A DNA stretch of 64,000 nt from Deltaproteobacteria bacterium (lineage in GTDB: Bacteria; Myxococcota_A; UBA796; GCA-2862545), in the NCBI GenBank assembly GCA_006226595.1, contig SBGP01000013.1, positions 22,164 through 86,163 on the forward strand, read 5' to 3'. Shown here in pieces: positions 8,128 to 16,515 of the stretch (positions are counted from its first letter, which is position 1; each line of letters starts with the position of its first letter). The notes beneath the pieces were generated by a model. The model was given only the letters and a program-made list of their open reading frames with translations. It had not been told where the DNA came from and made no database searches. The position numbers were made by a program, and so were the translations under genes.

Positions 8128-9129
8128 ATGCGACTCACGAGCGCGATGTTCCTGGTTCTTCTCTCCGCCTGTGGAGAGCCGAACGCCGAGACCCCCAAGG
8201 TTGCCGCCCCCGCGAACGCGGCACCCGGGCTGGTCGAGGTCCCCGAGGACCAGGTGCTCGCCATGGTCGGCGACGTGCCGGTGACCATCGCCGAGTTCAG
8301 CACCGCGGCCGCGCGGCGCGTGCCGCTCGACGGCAAGGAGCTCTCGGCCGAGGAGCGCGCCGAGGTCCTCGACGAGCTCATCTCCGAGAAGATGATGTTC
8401 CTCGAGGCCAAGCGCCTCGGCCTCGACCGCGACCCCAAGGTCCAGAAGGCCATGGTGTCCACGCTCCTGCGCCGCACCGTGTACAGCCAGGTGCGCAACA
8501 GCGACTTCAGCGAGGACGAGCTGCGCGCCTACTTCGAGGCGCACCCGGACGAGTTCATGGTCCCCGAGAAGCGCCAGATCAAGCGCATCTTCGTGCGCGG
8601 CGACGGCGAGCGCTCCATGGACGAGGCCAAGGCGCGCGCCAGCGAGGCCCGCAAGAAGATCCTCGCCGATCCCGCCCAGTTCAAGGACCTCGCCGCCGAG
8701 TACAGCGAGGACCCGTACCGCCGCCGTGGCGGTGACATCGGCTTCGTGGCCCGCGAGGGCAAGCCCGGTGTGCCGAGTGCCATCGTCGAGAAGGCCTACA
8801 CGCTGCAGCAGGGCTCCGTCTCCGAGGTCTTCGAGGCCGATGGCGGCGCCAACGTGATCTACGTCGCCAGCGTCCGCGAGCCGATCATGCGCACCTTCGA
8901 GCAGATGAAGGGCAGCGTGCTTCGCAAGGTCCGCAACGACAAGCTCCGCGAGCTGCTCGACGGCTACGTCGACCAGGTCGAGGACAACTACACCGTCCAG
9001 CGTCACGAGGATCGCCTCGCCGACGTCACGCTCGAGCCCCTCACGGGTGCCGGGCCGGACCTTCGCCTTCCCGGTGCACCGGCGGGCCCCGAGGTCGATC
9101 TCGGGCTCGGCGGGCACGGAGGACACTGA
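8128..9129 (+). CDS. Lipoprotein peptidyl-prolyl isomerase (PpiC/PrsA-type)
   Basis: The 333-residue protein has a signal peptide with lipobox LLSAC. It then has a SurA-type N-terminal helical chaperone region (about 40-150; EVLDELISEKMMFLEAKRLG) and one parvulin domain (about 160-270). The parvulin signature is FKDLAAEYSEDPYRRRGGDI, and a C-terminal helix swaps back. It should assist folding of exported proteins, anchored to a membrane. The Met at 8128 was chosen because it directly precedes the signal sequence. It ends 3 nt before the SurA-like gene, so two related foldases are made together. Confidence 0.9.
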   Translation: MRLTSAMFLVLLSACGEPNAETPKVAAPANAAPGLVEVPEDQVLAMVGDVPVTIAEFSTAAARRVPLDGKELSAEERAEVLDELISEKMMFLEAKRLGLDRDPKVQKAMVSTLLRRTVYSQVRNSDFSEDELRAYFEAHPDEFMVPEKRQIKRIFVRGDGERSMDEAKARASEARKKILADPAQFKDLAAEYSEDPYRRRGGDIGFVAREGKPGVPSAIVEKAYTLQQGSVSEVFEADGGANVIYVASVREPIMRTFEQMKGSVLRKVRNDKLRELLDGYVDQVEDNYTVQRHEDRLADVTLEPLTGAGPDLRLPGAPAGPEVDLGLGGHGGH

Positions 9130-9132
9130 CCC

Positions 9133-10641
9133 ATGTTCCTGCTCTGGCTCGCGCTCACCGCACCGGCCGCCACCATCGATCGCATCGCGGCGGTGGTGAA
9201 CGACGACGTGATCGCGCTCTCCGAGGTCTACGAGCTCGGTGACGGCTACATCCGTCAGGCCTGTCCCCGCTTCAAGCCCGAGTGCGTGGACCAGGCCGAG
9301 GTCGAGGTGCTCGACTCGCTGATCCAGCGGAGCCTGATCCGTCAGGAGCTGTACAAGCTCGGACTGCAGGTCACGCCCGAGGAGATCGACCGCACCATCG
9401 ATCAGGTCGGTCGCGACAACGGCATCACCGATCGCGAGCAGCTGCGCCGCGAAGTCGAGCGCGCGGGCCTGACCTGGGACGTGTACCGCGAGCAGCTCAC
9501 CGAGCAGCTTCGCCAGCTCAAGTTCACCGAGAGCGTGCTCCGCCCGCGGGTGGGCGTGCGCGAGGACGAGGTCCAGGAGCGCTACCGCCGCGCGACCAAG
9601 GACTACTCCGGTCCGCCGACCGCCAAGGTCGAGGCCTTGGCGCTGGCCCTGCCCGAGGAGGGCGGCCAGGAAGGCATGATCGCCACGGTGACCCAGGCCC
9701 GGGAGCTCGCCGCGAAGATCAACGCGGGCGAGGTCGACTGGAAGCAGGCGATCGCCGAGTACGACAGCGGGCTGTACGCGCCCCGCGAGGGCGAGATGGG
9801 CAGCTTCCGCAAGGGCGAGCTCATGGAGTCGCTCGACGCGGTGGTGTTCAGCGCCGAGGTCGGCAAGGTCAACGACCCCGTGGTCGTCGGCAGCGCCGTG
9901 TTCCTGGTCAAGGTCGTCGAGAAGAAGGCCTCGGACGTGCTCTCCTACGAGGAGGCCGCGCCGAAGATTCGCGAGCAGCTGTTCCAGGAGAAGATCGAGC
10001 GCGAGATGGAGGAGTGGACGGTGTCCGCCCGCCGCCGCGCCGCGGTGAAGGTCCTGCTCGGCGACGGCACGGGCAGCAACCAGGTCAAGCGCGTCAAGGT
10101 CGTCGACGAGCCGGCCGCCGAGGACAAGGGTCCTGGCGCGACGCCCCCGACCGACAAGCCCGCGGGAACCGCTGGCGATGGCCGCACCGGCGGCAGCGGC
10201 GCGAAGAAGCCGGAAGCCCCGGCCAAGCCCGAAGAGCCGGCGACGCCGGCCGAGCCCGCGAAGGTCGAGGCCCCCGCGCCGGCCGAGCCTGCGAAGAGCG
10301 AGGCCCCCGCCGAGTCTGCGCCGACGGACGCGCCCACCAAGGCCGAGGAGGCCGCGGGCGACGATGGGCGCACGGGCGGCAGCGGCGAGAAGGCCGAAGG
10401 CGACGCGGGCGGCCCGCCGGCCGAGCCCGCGAAGAGCGAGGAGCCCGCCGAGCCCGCGAAGAGCGAGGAGCCCGCCGAGCCCGCGAAGAGCGAGGAGCCC
10501 GCCGAGCCCGCGAAGGGCGAGACGCCTGCCGATGGCCCCTGGGCCGCCGAGCCGGCTGCGCCGGCGCCGACCGAGCCGGCGCCCGAGACCGACGCCGAGG
10601 GCGACAAGGACGGTCCCTGGGGCGCGGAGACGCCGAAGTGA
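9133..10641 (+). CDS. SurA-like periplasmic chaperone/PPIase with Ala-Pro-Glu-rich tail
   Basis: Residues 1-13 form a signal sequence. The next part is the SurA N-domain (IDRIAAVVNDDVIALSEVYE, typical of SurA), followed by one parvulin domain (about 155-265; YDSGLYAPREGEMGSFRKGE) and a C-terminal helix. After about residue 330 comes a 170-residue tail of Ala, Pro, Glu and Lys, with DGRTGGSG twice and four 9-residue AEPAKSEEP-type repeats. This tail is absent from E. coli SurA. The stop overlaps the pdxA start (GTGA). The surA-pdxA order matches E. coli and supports the SurA assignment. Confidence 0.88.
   Translation: MFLLWLALTAPAATIDRIAAVVNDDVIALSEVYELGDGYIRQACPRFKPECVDQAEVEVLDSLIQRSLIRQELYKLGLQVTPEEIDRTIDQVGRDNGITDREQLRREVERAGLTWDVYREQLTEQLRQLKFTESVLRPRVGVREDEVQERYRRATKDYSGPPTAKVEALALALPEEGGQEGMIATVTQARELAAKINAGEVDWKQAIAEYDSGLYAPREGEMGSFRKGELMESLDAVVFSAEVGKVNDPVVVGSAVFLVKVVEKKASDVLSYEEAAPKIREQLFQEKIEREMEEWTVSARRRAAVKVLLGDGTGSNQVKRVKVVDEPAAEDKGPGATPPTDKPAGTAGDGRTGGSGAKKPEAPAKPEEPATPAEPAKVEAPAPAEPAKSEAPAESAPTDAPTKAEEAAGDDGRTGGSGEKAEGDAGGPPAEPAKSEEPAEPAKSEEPAEPAKSEEPAEPAKGETPADGPWAAEPAAPAPTEPAPETDAEGDKDGPWGAETPK
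10420..10527 (+). repeat. Four tandem 27-nt repeats inside the SurA-like gene
   Basis: Four consecutive 27-nt units encode AEPAKSEEP three times and a diverged AEPAKGETP. The DNA units are nearly identical, which suggests recent slippage or unequal exchange. Copy number probably varies between strains. Confidence 0.85.
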
Positions 10642-11570
10642 AGCCGCTGATCCTCACCCCCGGCGACCCGCTGGGAGTGGGGCCGGAGCTCGCCGCGCGC
10701 GTACTCGCCGAGCGCGTGCGCACGGGGCAGGCGGTGAACGCCGTGTTGGCCGGAGATGGCGAGGCCATCCGCCGTGCGTGTGCGCAGGTAGCGCTGCAGA
10801 TCGCCACGGACGGGCCGCTGGCCGGAGGTTCGGGCGTGGCGGTGGTCGATACCGCCGGAGGCCACGAGCCCGCCGAGGTGGCGGCGCTGCGCTGGGCCGT
10901 CGACCGCATTCGCGAGGGCATGGCCGCGGGGCTGGTCACCGGGCCGATCCACAAAGCACGTCTGCGGGCGAGGGGCTTCACCTACAGCGGGCACACGGAC
11001 TTCCTCGCCGATCTGTGCGGGGTCGAGCGGCCGGTGATGGCCTTCGTCGGCGGCCAGCTGCGCGTGGCGCTCGTCACCGTGCACATCCCGCTGCGGGCGG
11101 TCGCGGACGCGCTGACCATCGAGCTCGTCGCTCACACCGGGCGGGTGGCGGACGCGGCACTACGGCGCGACCTGCGCCTCGAGGCTCCGCGCATCGCGGT
11201 GCTCGGCCTCAACCCGCACGCTGGCGAGTCCGGCGTGCTCGGCCGCGAGGAGATCGACGTCATCGGCCCCGCGGTCGAGGTCTTGCGTGCGGAAGGTATC
11301 GATGCGACCGGCCCCGTCTCGGCCGAGACCGCGTTCATGAAGGCCATGGACGGCCACTACGACCTCGTGGTCGCGATGTACCATGACCAGGGGCTTGCCC
11401 CCCTCAAGCTCGTGGACTTCGGACGGAGCGTGAACTGGACCCTCGGCCTCCCCATCGTGCGCACCTCGGTGGACCATGGCACCGCCGACGACCTCGCGTG
11501 GACGGGGCAGGCGGATCCGTCGAGCTTCGCCTCGGCGCTGCAGCTCGCCGAGCGGCTCACCTCGCGCTGA
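10638..11570 (+). CDS. pdxA: 4-hydroxythreonine-4-phosphate dehydrogenase
   Basis: PdxA oxidises 4-phosphooxy-L-threonine with NAD in the DXP-dependent pathway of pyridoxal 5'-phosphate synthesis, in the cytoplasm. The 310-residue protein shows the family signatures in order: TPGDPLGVGPE at the start, LVTGPIHK, YSGHTDFLA, LGLNPHAGE, AMYHDQGLAPLK and RTSVDHGTADD. The metal- and substrate-binding His and Asp residues are within these. Length is normal for the family. The GTG start overlaps the stop of the SurA-like gene. The last 73 nt overlap a small lipoprotein frame that continues downstream. Confidence 0.95.
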   Translation: MKPLILTPGDPLGVGPELAARVLAERVRTGQAVNAVLAGDGEAIRRACAQVALQIATDGPLAGGSGVAVVDTAGGHEPAEVAALRWAVDRIREGMAAGLVTGPIHKARLRARGFTYSGHTDFLADLCGVERPVMAFVGGQLRVALVTVHIPLRAVADALTIELVAHTGRVADAALRRDLRLEAPRIAVLGLNPHAGESGVLGREEIDVIGPAVEVLRAEGIDATGPVSAETAFMKAMDGHYDLVVAMYHDQGLAPLKLVDFGRSVNWTLGLPIVRTSVDHGTADDLAWTGQADPSSFASALQLAERLTSR

Positions 11571-11992
11571 TCGCGTGCGGGGCCTGCGGCGGTCCCGGGG
11601 AGTTCGTGCCCGAGACCTTCGCCGATCCGCCGGTGATCGACGAGGTCGCCTGGTCCTGCGCCGAGGGCGAGCGCGTGCTCGAGGTCTGGTCGACCTCGGT
11701 GACCGCGGGCGGCATGTTGTGGATGGACGATGGCGAGCGCCGCGAGCGACACCCGGTCCCGTCCGTCGCCGCCGAAGCGGATGACAGTGCCGACTACCTG
11801 CGGCTTCGCCTCGAGCTCATCGAGGACCCCGCGATGGTCGAGCTCGGCACGAGCAGCGCCTTTCTGTGCGGAGAGGCGATCACCCGGCAGTTGTACCTGA
11901 CCTCGCAGGCGCAGCAACCCGCCGACTGCGTCGTCGACCCCGACTTCCCGGGCATCGACGGGCTCGGGCCCTGCGAGAACTCATGGCTCTGA
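11498..11992 (+). CDS. Small lipoprotein, divergent member of the local paralogous family
   Basis: The frame opens at a GTG inside the 3' end of pdxA and gives 164 residues. A weak signal (RRAAHLALIAC) is followed by the family pattern: a WSC motif near the start of the mature part, an internal FLCG cysteine and a late DC cysteine. It is the most divergent of the five related lipoproteins here and lacks the conserved WG after DC. The start is uncertain because no ribosome binding site or clean n-region is visible; translation may be coupled to pdxA. Its last 10 nt overlap the next lipoprotein gene. Confidence 0.55.
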   Translation: MDGAGGSVELRLGAAARRAAHLALIACGACGGPGEFVPETFADPPVIDEVAWSCAEGERVLEVWSTSVTAGGMLWMDDGERRERHPVPSVAAEADDSADYLRLRLELIEDPAMVELGTSSAFLCGEAITRQLYLTSQAQQPADCVVDPDFPGIDGLGPCENSWL

Positions 11993-12501
11993 GGCTGCCG
12001 TTGCTGCTGTGGCTCGTGGGCTGTGCCGACCTGCCGGTCGACGCCGAGGACACCGCGTGCGCCGACTGCCCGCCACCGCTCCGCCTGCAGCACATCGAGT
12101 GGGAGTGCGACGAGGAGTGGTGGTACTCCGTAGGCACCAATGGGTGGACGGCGAGCATCGAGCTCGCGATCGCCGCGCTAGGCGAGTGGGACGGAAGCAC
12201 CGCTCCGTACCGCGAGGATCACGTGCTGGTCGAGGTCGAGTGGGCCGAGGACCAGAGCTGGACGCGGTGGGAGCTCACGCTTGCTTCCTCGACCCGCGCC
12301 GACGCCGAATCCAGCGTGTCGACTGCGCTCGTGTGCGAAGTGGACGGCCCGGAGAACCACGGCTTCAGGCTCTGGGCGTACGGCGCGGAGGGTCTTGCGG
12401 ACTGCGGCATCTGGGGGCAGCGCAGCGCGCAATTCTTCGACAATTCGCCTTCGCCCGCCTGCTATTGCTTCGATCAGGCGCGGGGATGCGGCATTTGGTG
12501 A
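11983..12501 (+). CDS. Small lipoprotein of the local WxC/DCxxWG paralogous family
   Basis: The 172-residue product has a signal peptide with lipobox LVGC. The mature part has IEWECDEEWWYSVGTNGW, then SIELAIAALGEWDG, SWTRWELTL, a mid-domain LVCE and LADCGIWGQ near the C-terminus. These positions match the other family members (12593, 15606 and the minus-strand gene at 17058). Four conserved cysteines suggest two disulfide bonds in a secreted beta-rich domain. The ATG overlaps the preceding gene by 10 nt. No known family is recognised. Confidence 0.75.
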   Translation: MALRLPLLLWLVGCADLPVDAEDTACADCPPPLRLQHIEWECDEEWWYSVGTNGWTASIELAIAALGEWDGSTAPYREDHVLVEVEWAEDQSWTRWELTLASSTRADAESSVSTALVCEVDGPENHGFRLWAYGAEGLADCGIWGQRSAQFFDNSPSPACYCFDQARGCGIW

Positions 12502-12543
12502 ATCCGCTGACCATGCGCGTGAGCGGAGACCGTCCGCTTGGAC

Positions 12544-12573
12544 GTGACTACTGGCATTCCGGTCGGCTACAAT
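12544..12573 (+). promoter_or_regulatory. Probable sigma-70-type promoter
   Basis: GTGACT (12544-12549) and TACAAT (12568-12573) are separated by 18 nt and lie 20 nt before the ATG at 12593. The -10 element matches the vegetative consensus at 5 of 6 positions. This gives the third lipoprotein of the cluster its own promoter. Confidence 0.45.
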
Positions 12574-12592
12574 GCAGCCCGTGAGGACACGC

Positions 12593-13207
12593 ATGAAGTA
12601 CGCATCGTTCGCTCTGCTTCTCCTGGCCGTTGGCTGCAACGGCAGTGGCCCCAGTGAGGGTCGTGAGGAGATCCCGTTCCCGGTGGGGCTCGGCTCCGAC
12701 GCGCCGGAAGGGGAGGTGTCGCTGATCCAGGTCATCGACTGGTACTGCGACCAGGAGACCTGGCGCTTCGAGGCCCAGACCGATGGGCTGGCCAACATCC
12801 TGCGCCTGCAGGTCATCGACACCGGCGCGTGGGACGGCGTCACCCCGGATCCGCCGCGCTCGTCGACCATCGAGGGCGGCGTGTGGCGCGAGTCCACGAC
12901 CTTCTTCCTGTTCCAGGAAGACCCGTGGCTCTGGGAGAAGACCCTCGTCTACAACGACAACGAGAGCCAGGTCGCGAACTCGTCCGACTCCACGCTGTTC
13001 CAGTGTGGGCGCCGCAACGACGACAACCTCGCGTTCTCGTTCCAGGTGCTCGATGCGACCGAGCGCGTCTACGACTGTGCCCTGTGGGGCCACATGTCCG
13101 AGGCGTGGTTCGTCGACAACTGGGGCCTCAACGAGTGCCTGTGCTTCGAGCCCGAAGAGAACGGCGGCTGTGGCGACCACTCCGCGGGTGGCGACAGCGG
13201 CATGTAG
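12593..13207 (+). CDS. Small lipoprotein of the local WxC/DCxxWG paralogous family
   Basis: This 204-residue lipoprotein has lipobox LAVGC. The domain reads IDWYCDQETWRFEAQTDG, LRLQVIDTGAWDG, LWEKTL, TLFQCG and VYDCALWGHMSEAWF, matching the paralogs. Its C-terminus adds an acidic, Gly/Asp-rich tail with three more cysteines. The ATG at 12593 has GAGG 6 nt upstream and a good promoter, and is preferred over an in-frame start 21 nt earlier. A bidirectional terminator follows the stop. Function unknown. Confidence 0.8.
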   Translation: MKYASFALLLLAVGCNGSGPSEGREEIPFPVGLGSDAPEGEVSLIQVIDWYCDQETWRFEAQTDGLANILRLQVIDTGAWDGVTPDPPRSSTIEGGVWRESTTFFLFQEDPWLWEKTLVYNDNESQVANSSDSTLFQCGRRNDDNLAFSFQVLDATERVYDCALWGHMSEAWFVDNWGLNECLCFEPEENGGCGDHSAGGDSGM

Positions 13208-13216
13208 CCGCGGGTG

Positions 13217-13248
13217 AGCCTGCGTTCCCGACGAACGGGAATCAGGCT
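13217..13248. terminator. Bidirectional hairpin terminator between convergent genes
   Basis: AGCCTG and CAGGCT form an outer stem and TTCCCG/CGGGAA an inner stem around the loop ACGAA. The hairpin sits between two convergent genes, overlapping the stop of the minus-strand gene. T-runs are short on both sides (TTCT on plus), so efficiency is uncertain. Confidence 0.55.
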
Positions 13249-14501
13249 TCTCCGGCTCCGCCGAGCAGCATCGCCAGGCGCGCCGGGTCCTCGACGAGGG
13301 ACTCGGCGAGCGCGATGCGATCGGGGCCCATCTGCCCGAAGGGCGAGACCAGGGCCCAGTCCGAGAGCATGTCCAGGGGATAGTGGTCGCGGCTGCCCTC
13401 GTGCAGCCCGCTCACGTCATGCGGCCGGTTGAGGCAGGTCGCGTCGACCTCCTCGTCGTGAAAGCCGTGCACGTTGAACCAGATGTGCTCGCGGCCCTCG
13501 CTGTGGTCGGTCGGGAACGCGAGCTTGATCACGCACTGGAACACGCCGCCGCCGAGGTCGAGGATGCGTCGCAGCCGCGGCAGGCGCTCGACGGCGAGCG
13601 CGGTGGCACGCTCCGTCTCGGTGTCGCTGACGTAGAGCACCGGGTGGTCGTGGAGCACGGGCAGCAGGGCGTCGAGGCGCCCGTAGGCGTCGCTCACGAA
13701 CAGGGTGGCGCGGTGCTCTCGGTGGATGGCGTCGCGATCGGCGGCACCGCCCAGGGACATGGGGCCGCCGATGTCGAGGGCGCGGTCCACGGGCACCCAC
13801 AGCAGCTCCATGTGCATGCCGGCGAGGAAGGGCGTGTCCTCGGAGGGCATGCCGTGGTCGAGCCACAGCTTGGCGGCGCTGTTCATGAGCTGGCCGATCA
13901 GGCCGACGTCCTGGCGAGGCACGGGCAGGGCGTCGAGTTCCCACAGGCCGCAGCGATGCAGCCCATGGGTGTGCAGCCACACAAGGTCGCTCTTCTCGTC
14001 GTGCACGGCGTGGATGGTCCACAGATCCTGCGGATGCGGTGGAACGGCGGTGGAGGCCGCCTCACGCAGCCACAGGCCGGGCCGCGCCTGGTACGCCGAC
14101 CAGTCGAGGACCGCAACGGCGTCTGGGGCGAGGCGATCGAGCAAGCGGATCTGCAGGTGGAAGTAGAACAGTACGTCGTCGGCGAGCTGGCACACGAGGC
14201 CGAGGGCGGCAACGCTGCTTCGCACCGCCTCCTGGTCGACATCGGAGAGCCAGCCCATGGACAGGTGGGTGTCCAGCGTCTCGCGGTCCGCGGCACGCAG
14301 GTACAGCGACAGCGGCCACTCAGCGCCGTCGAGGCCCTCGAGCATCGCATCGACCTGCCACAGCGCGTGCTCTTCACGCACGGACACCTGCTCGGCGCGA
14401 CGCACGAAGGGCAGCTCGCGCAGGGAGGCGAGCACCGAGTCGGCGGACGGCGGTGTCTGCTCGACCGGGAGGCTGGCCTCGAGGCGGCTCTCGGTGTTCA
14501 T
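13242..14501 (-). CDS. DUF4026/DUF2314-like protein
   Basis: The 419-residue protein appears cytoplasmic, with no signal or membrane segment. Its last 100 residues (CVIKLAFPTDHSEGREHIWF, then a CLNRPHDVSGLHEG segment and SDWAL) resemble DUF2314, where 'F.vK..f..eg.EhmWv.v' is followed by 'G.l.N.P' and 'i.DW'. The preceding 300 residues look like the DUF4026 part usually joined to it. Biochemical role unknown. The ATG overlaps the stop of the upstream methyltransferase gene (ATGA), so the two are co-translated and may work together. Confidence 0.7.
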   Translation of the reverse strand: MNTESRLEASLPVEQTPPSADSVLASLRELPFVRRAEQVSVREEHALWQVDAMLEGLDGAEWPLSLYLRAADRETLDTHLSMGWLSDVDQEAVRSSVAALGLVCQLADDVLFYFHLQIRLLDRLAPDAVAVLDWSAYQARPGLWLREAASTAVPPHPQDLWTIHAVHDEKSDLVWLHTHGLHRCGLWELDALPVPRQDVGLIGQLMNSAAKLWLDHGMPSEDTPFLAGMHMELLWVPVDRALDIGGPMSLGGAADRDAIHREHRATLFVSDAYGRLDALLPVLHDHPVLYVSDTETERATALAVERLPRLRRILDLGGGVFQCVIKLAFPTDHSEGREHIWFNVHGFHDEEVDATCLNRPHDVSGLHEGSRDHYPLDMLSDWALVSPFGQMGPDRIALAESLVEDPARLAMLLGGAGEA

Positions 14502-15385
14502 CGGGCGGGCTCGGCGGCGATGCTCACCGAGTCGTCCTCGATCGAGGCGACGATGGCGAGCTCGCCCCCTGCGCCGACGCCGATCTCGCTGGGCCAGGCA
14601 CTCACGAACTGTCCCCAGTGGCTCGCCGTTCCCGGCGGGTTCGTCATGACGATGCCGTCGTCGAGCTCCGCCTCGAACCAGAGCAGGGCGCCCGCGATGG
14701 GCCCCGGGTCGGTGCAGGTAACCACGCGCCGCACCTGTTCCTCGGGCTCGACGCCGGTCCCGAGAGCGAGGTCCCAGAGCAGGACGGGCTCCGAGGCGAG
14801 GCGTTCGCCCCCGGTGACGTAGCGGTACGGACCGGGCGACCGAAGGCCCTCGAGCAGGGGGCCGACCTCGAGGTCCAGGCTCTTCCCCACCTGACGTACC
14901 GCCGCGAGGGCGTCGCGGTACTCACGAGCCGAGTCGGGACTGCGAACGAGCTGTGCCCAGACCCTCAGGCGGCGCGGGGCGAGGGTGCCGCCGGGTACGA
15001 CCCAGGCGGCGGCCGCTTCGGTGGCCTCGACCACGCCCTCGTAGAACGGGTCGGAGTTGAGCAGCTCGGAGAAGGCGAGGTCCACGGGCCGTGGATCGAG
15101 CTCTTCGACCGTGCCCTCGAGCAGGTGTACGCGGTCAGCCAGCCCGTTGGCGGCGATGAGCTCGCGGGCGACCTCGGCAATCGCGGTCGGCTCGACGGCC
15201 CACACCTCTCGCGCGCCCATCTTCGCGGCCGCACAGCTCCACAGCCCGGTGCCGCAGCCGACCTCGAGTACACGAGCGCCCGGAGCCCGGCGATGGAGCA
15301 GGCTCAGCAGCGCCTCGTTGCGCGGCTCGTCGGAGAGCAGCCGCAGGTGCTCCCAGGGATCCGCAAACCGCTCGACTCCTTCCAC
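14498..15385 (-). CDS. PRMT-like SAM-dependent methyltransferase
   Basis: The 295-residue protein has the Rossmann motif I VLEVGCGTGLWSCAAAKMGA, motif II with VWAVEP, and then VHLLEGTVEEL. The post-II segment DLAFSELLNSDPFYEGV resembles the 'SExxG' double-E region of protein arginine methyltransferases. The C-terminal half is beta-rich, as in PRMT barrels. It probably methylates a protein, though a small-molecule substrate is possible. The GTG start was chosen because GGAGG lies 5 nt upstream; the frame continues further but without coding character. It is coupled to the DUF2314-like gene downstream. Confidence 0.75.
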   Translation of the reverse strand: MEGVERFADPWEHLRLLSDEPRNEALLSLLHRRAPGARVLEVGCGTGLWSCAAAKMGAREVWAVEPTAIAEVARELIAANGLADRVHLLEGTVEELDPRPVDLAFSELLNSDPFYEGVVEATEAAAAWVVPGGTLAPRRLRVWAQLVRSPDSAREYRDALAAVRQVGKSLDLEVGPLLEGLRSPGPYRYVTGGERLASEPVLLWDLALGTGVEPEEQVRRVVTCTDPGPIAGALLWFEAELDDGIVMTNPPGTASHWGQFVSAWPSEIGVGAGGELAIVASIEDDSVSIAAEPAR

Positions 15386-15605
15386 ATGACCTCCGGACGA
15401 GGGACGATAGCAGGTGCCCACCGAGCGGCGGCATGACGTCGGTCTGTGCGGCGGAGAGGGGTGGCCGCTGCGCCCGCTGTGAAATGAGATGACATCTCGC
15501 GGAAGTGCCGATGGCGAGCGGCTGATCGCGGTGCGACACCGCTCGCGGAGCCCGGGGAGATGAAGAGCGACGGCAGCTCCGCGTCTGTGTCGGCGAGGAG
15601 GACGC

Positions 15606-16139
15606 ATGATTCGCATCACCACCCTTGCTCTGACGCTCGCCGGTCTGGTCGCTTGTACCGGGCTTCCCGACGCCGACTCCGGCGATACCTGGGGCGACAC
15701 GGCGGTCGCCGACTTCCAGGGCCCGTGGCAGATTGCCGAGGTCCAGTGGCAGTGCGAGCCGGGCTCCAACACCTGGACCTACTACGCGCGCACCGACGGC
15801 TGGGCGACATCGATGTCGCTGGACATCGTCGAGACCGGCGACGGCAACTGGTCCGAGAACCCGTCGATGGTCTGGGACGAGTACCACGACTTCGACGACA
15901 ACCTCGCCTACGCCGAAGACGGCAGCTGGGACGAGTGGCAGATCGTGCTGCGCGGTGTGTCGTCGATGGGCTCGCAGGTCAGCGGCGAGACGACCTTGTT
16001 CACGTGCGGCTACCACTCCAACGACTCGCTGTCGTGGAAGGCGACGATGTACGGCGACAACAGCGCGCTCGACTGCGCCGTGTGGGGCCATCGTCCCATC
16101 GAAGCCTACGGCAGCGGCTGCTACGTCTTCGACTTCTAG
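15606..16139 (+). CDS. Small lipoprotein of the local WxC/DCxxWG paralogous family
   Basis: This 177-residue lipoprotein has lipobox LVAC and a short DADSGDTWGDTA linker. The domain then reads VQWQCEPGSNTWTYYARTDG, SMSLDIVETGDGNW, DGSWDEWQIVL, QVSGETTLFTCG and LDCAVWGHRPIEAY. It is closest to the minus-strand paralog at 17058, which shares DLDIVETG, DDGSWD and VSGE-T-FTCG. GAGGAC precedes the ATG. The 220 bp upstream up to the divergent methyltransferase gene contain its leader; I see no clear promoter there. Confidence 0.8.
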   Translation: MIRITTLALTLAGLVACTGLPDADSGDTWGDTAVADFQGPWQIAEVQWQCEPGSNTWTYYARTDGWATSMSLDIVETGDGNWSENPSMVWDEYHDFDDNLAYAEDGSWDEWQIVLRGVSSMGSQVSGETTLFTCGYHSNDSLSWKATMYGDNSALDCAVWGHRPIEAYGSGCYVFDF

Positions 16140-16328
16140 CAGGCTGCTGGACCGGTCGGGCCGAGCCGTCTGAACGCGGCGGGCGAGTGTTCAGCATCCT
16201 GTCGGACTGGGCAAGAAGCGGGCCAAGCACATGCCTCGCGGGCCCGCTCACGCGGCCGGCGAGGTGATTCGGCGCGGGTTGCGTCGGCGGCCCGAGGCTC
16301 GTGAGTGCCTGGGAACAGGCCACTGAGA

Positions 16329-16377
16329 GGGGTCTGACCCCGCCCGGGGGTCTGACCCTCGTGCGGGGTCAGACCCC
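16329..16377. repeat. Three copies of a GGGGTCTGACCCC palindrome (REP-like)
   Basis: Copies lie at 16329-16341, 16346-16358 and, inverted, 16365-16377. Copies 2 and 3 can fold into a 13-bp perfect stem with a 7-nt loop. Palindromes of this GGGGTCnGACCCC type occur as repetitive extragenic elements in several bacterial groups and are often linked to REP-associated transposases; none is encoded here. The remainder of the 376-bp intergenic region between convergent lipoprotein genes holds only the terminator described separately. Confidence 0.75.
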
Positions 16378-16464
16378 CCCTCGAGGAGGGCCTCGATCTC
16401 GCTACGCGAACCCCTGCGATTCGACGATTTTCGTCGCTCCCGGCGGCTCGCGGGCCCCAGACGC

Positions 16465-16496
16465 AAGAAACCCCGACTCGGCGAACCGAGCCGGGG
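16465..16496 (-). terminator. Rho-independent terminator of the minus-strand lipoprotein gene
   Basis: On the minus strand, CCCCGGCTCGG pairs with CCGAGTCGGGG through an 11-bp stem with one G-T pair, closed by a TTCG tetraloop and followed by TTTCTT. It lies 19 nt after the stop at 16516. This is the best terminator in the window. Confidence 0.85.
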
Positions 16497-16515
16497 TCTC
16501 TATTACCCGAGGGGC

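Noticed and set aside
9282..10637. 452-codon extension of the pdxA frame upstream
   Set aside because: It overlaps the SurA-like gene in another frame and is almost pure Arg/Gly/Ala. PdxA homologs begin at the TPGDPLGVGPE segment, just after the GTG at 10638.
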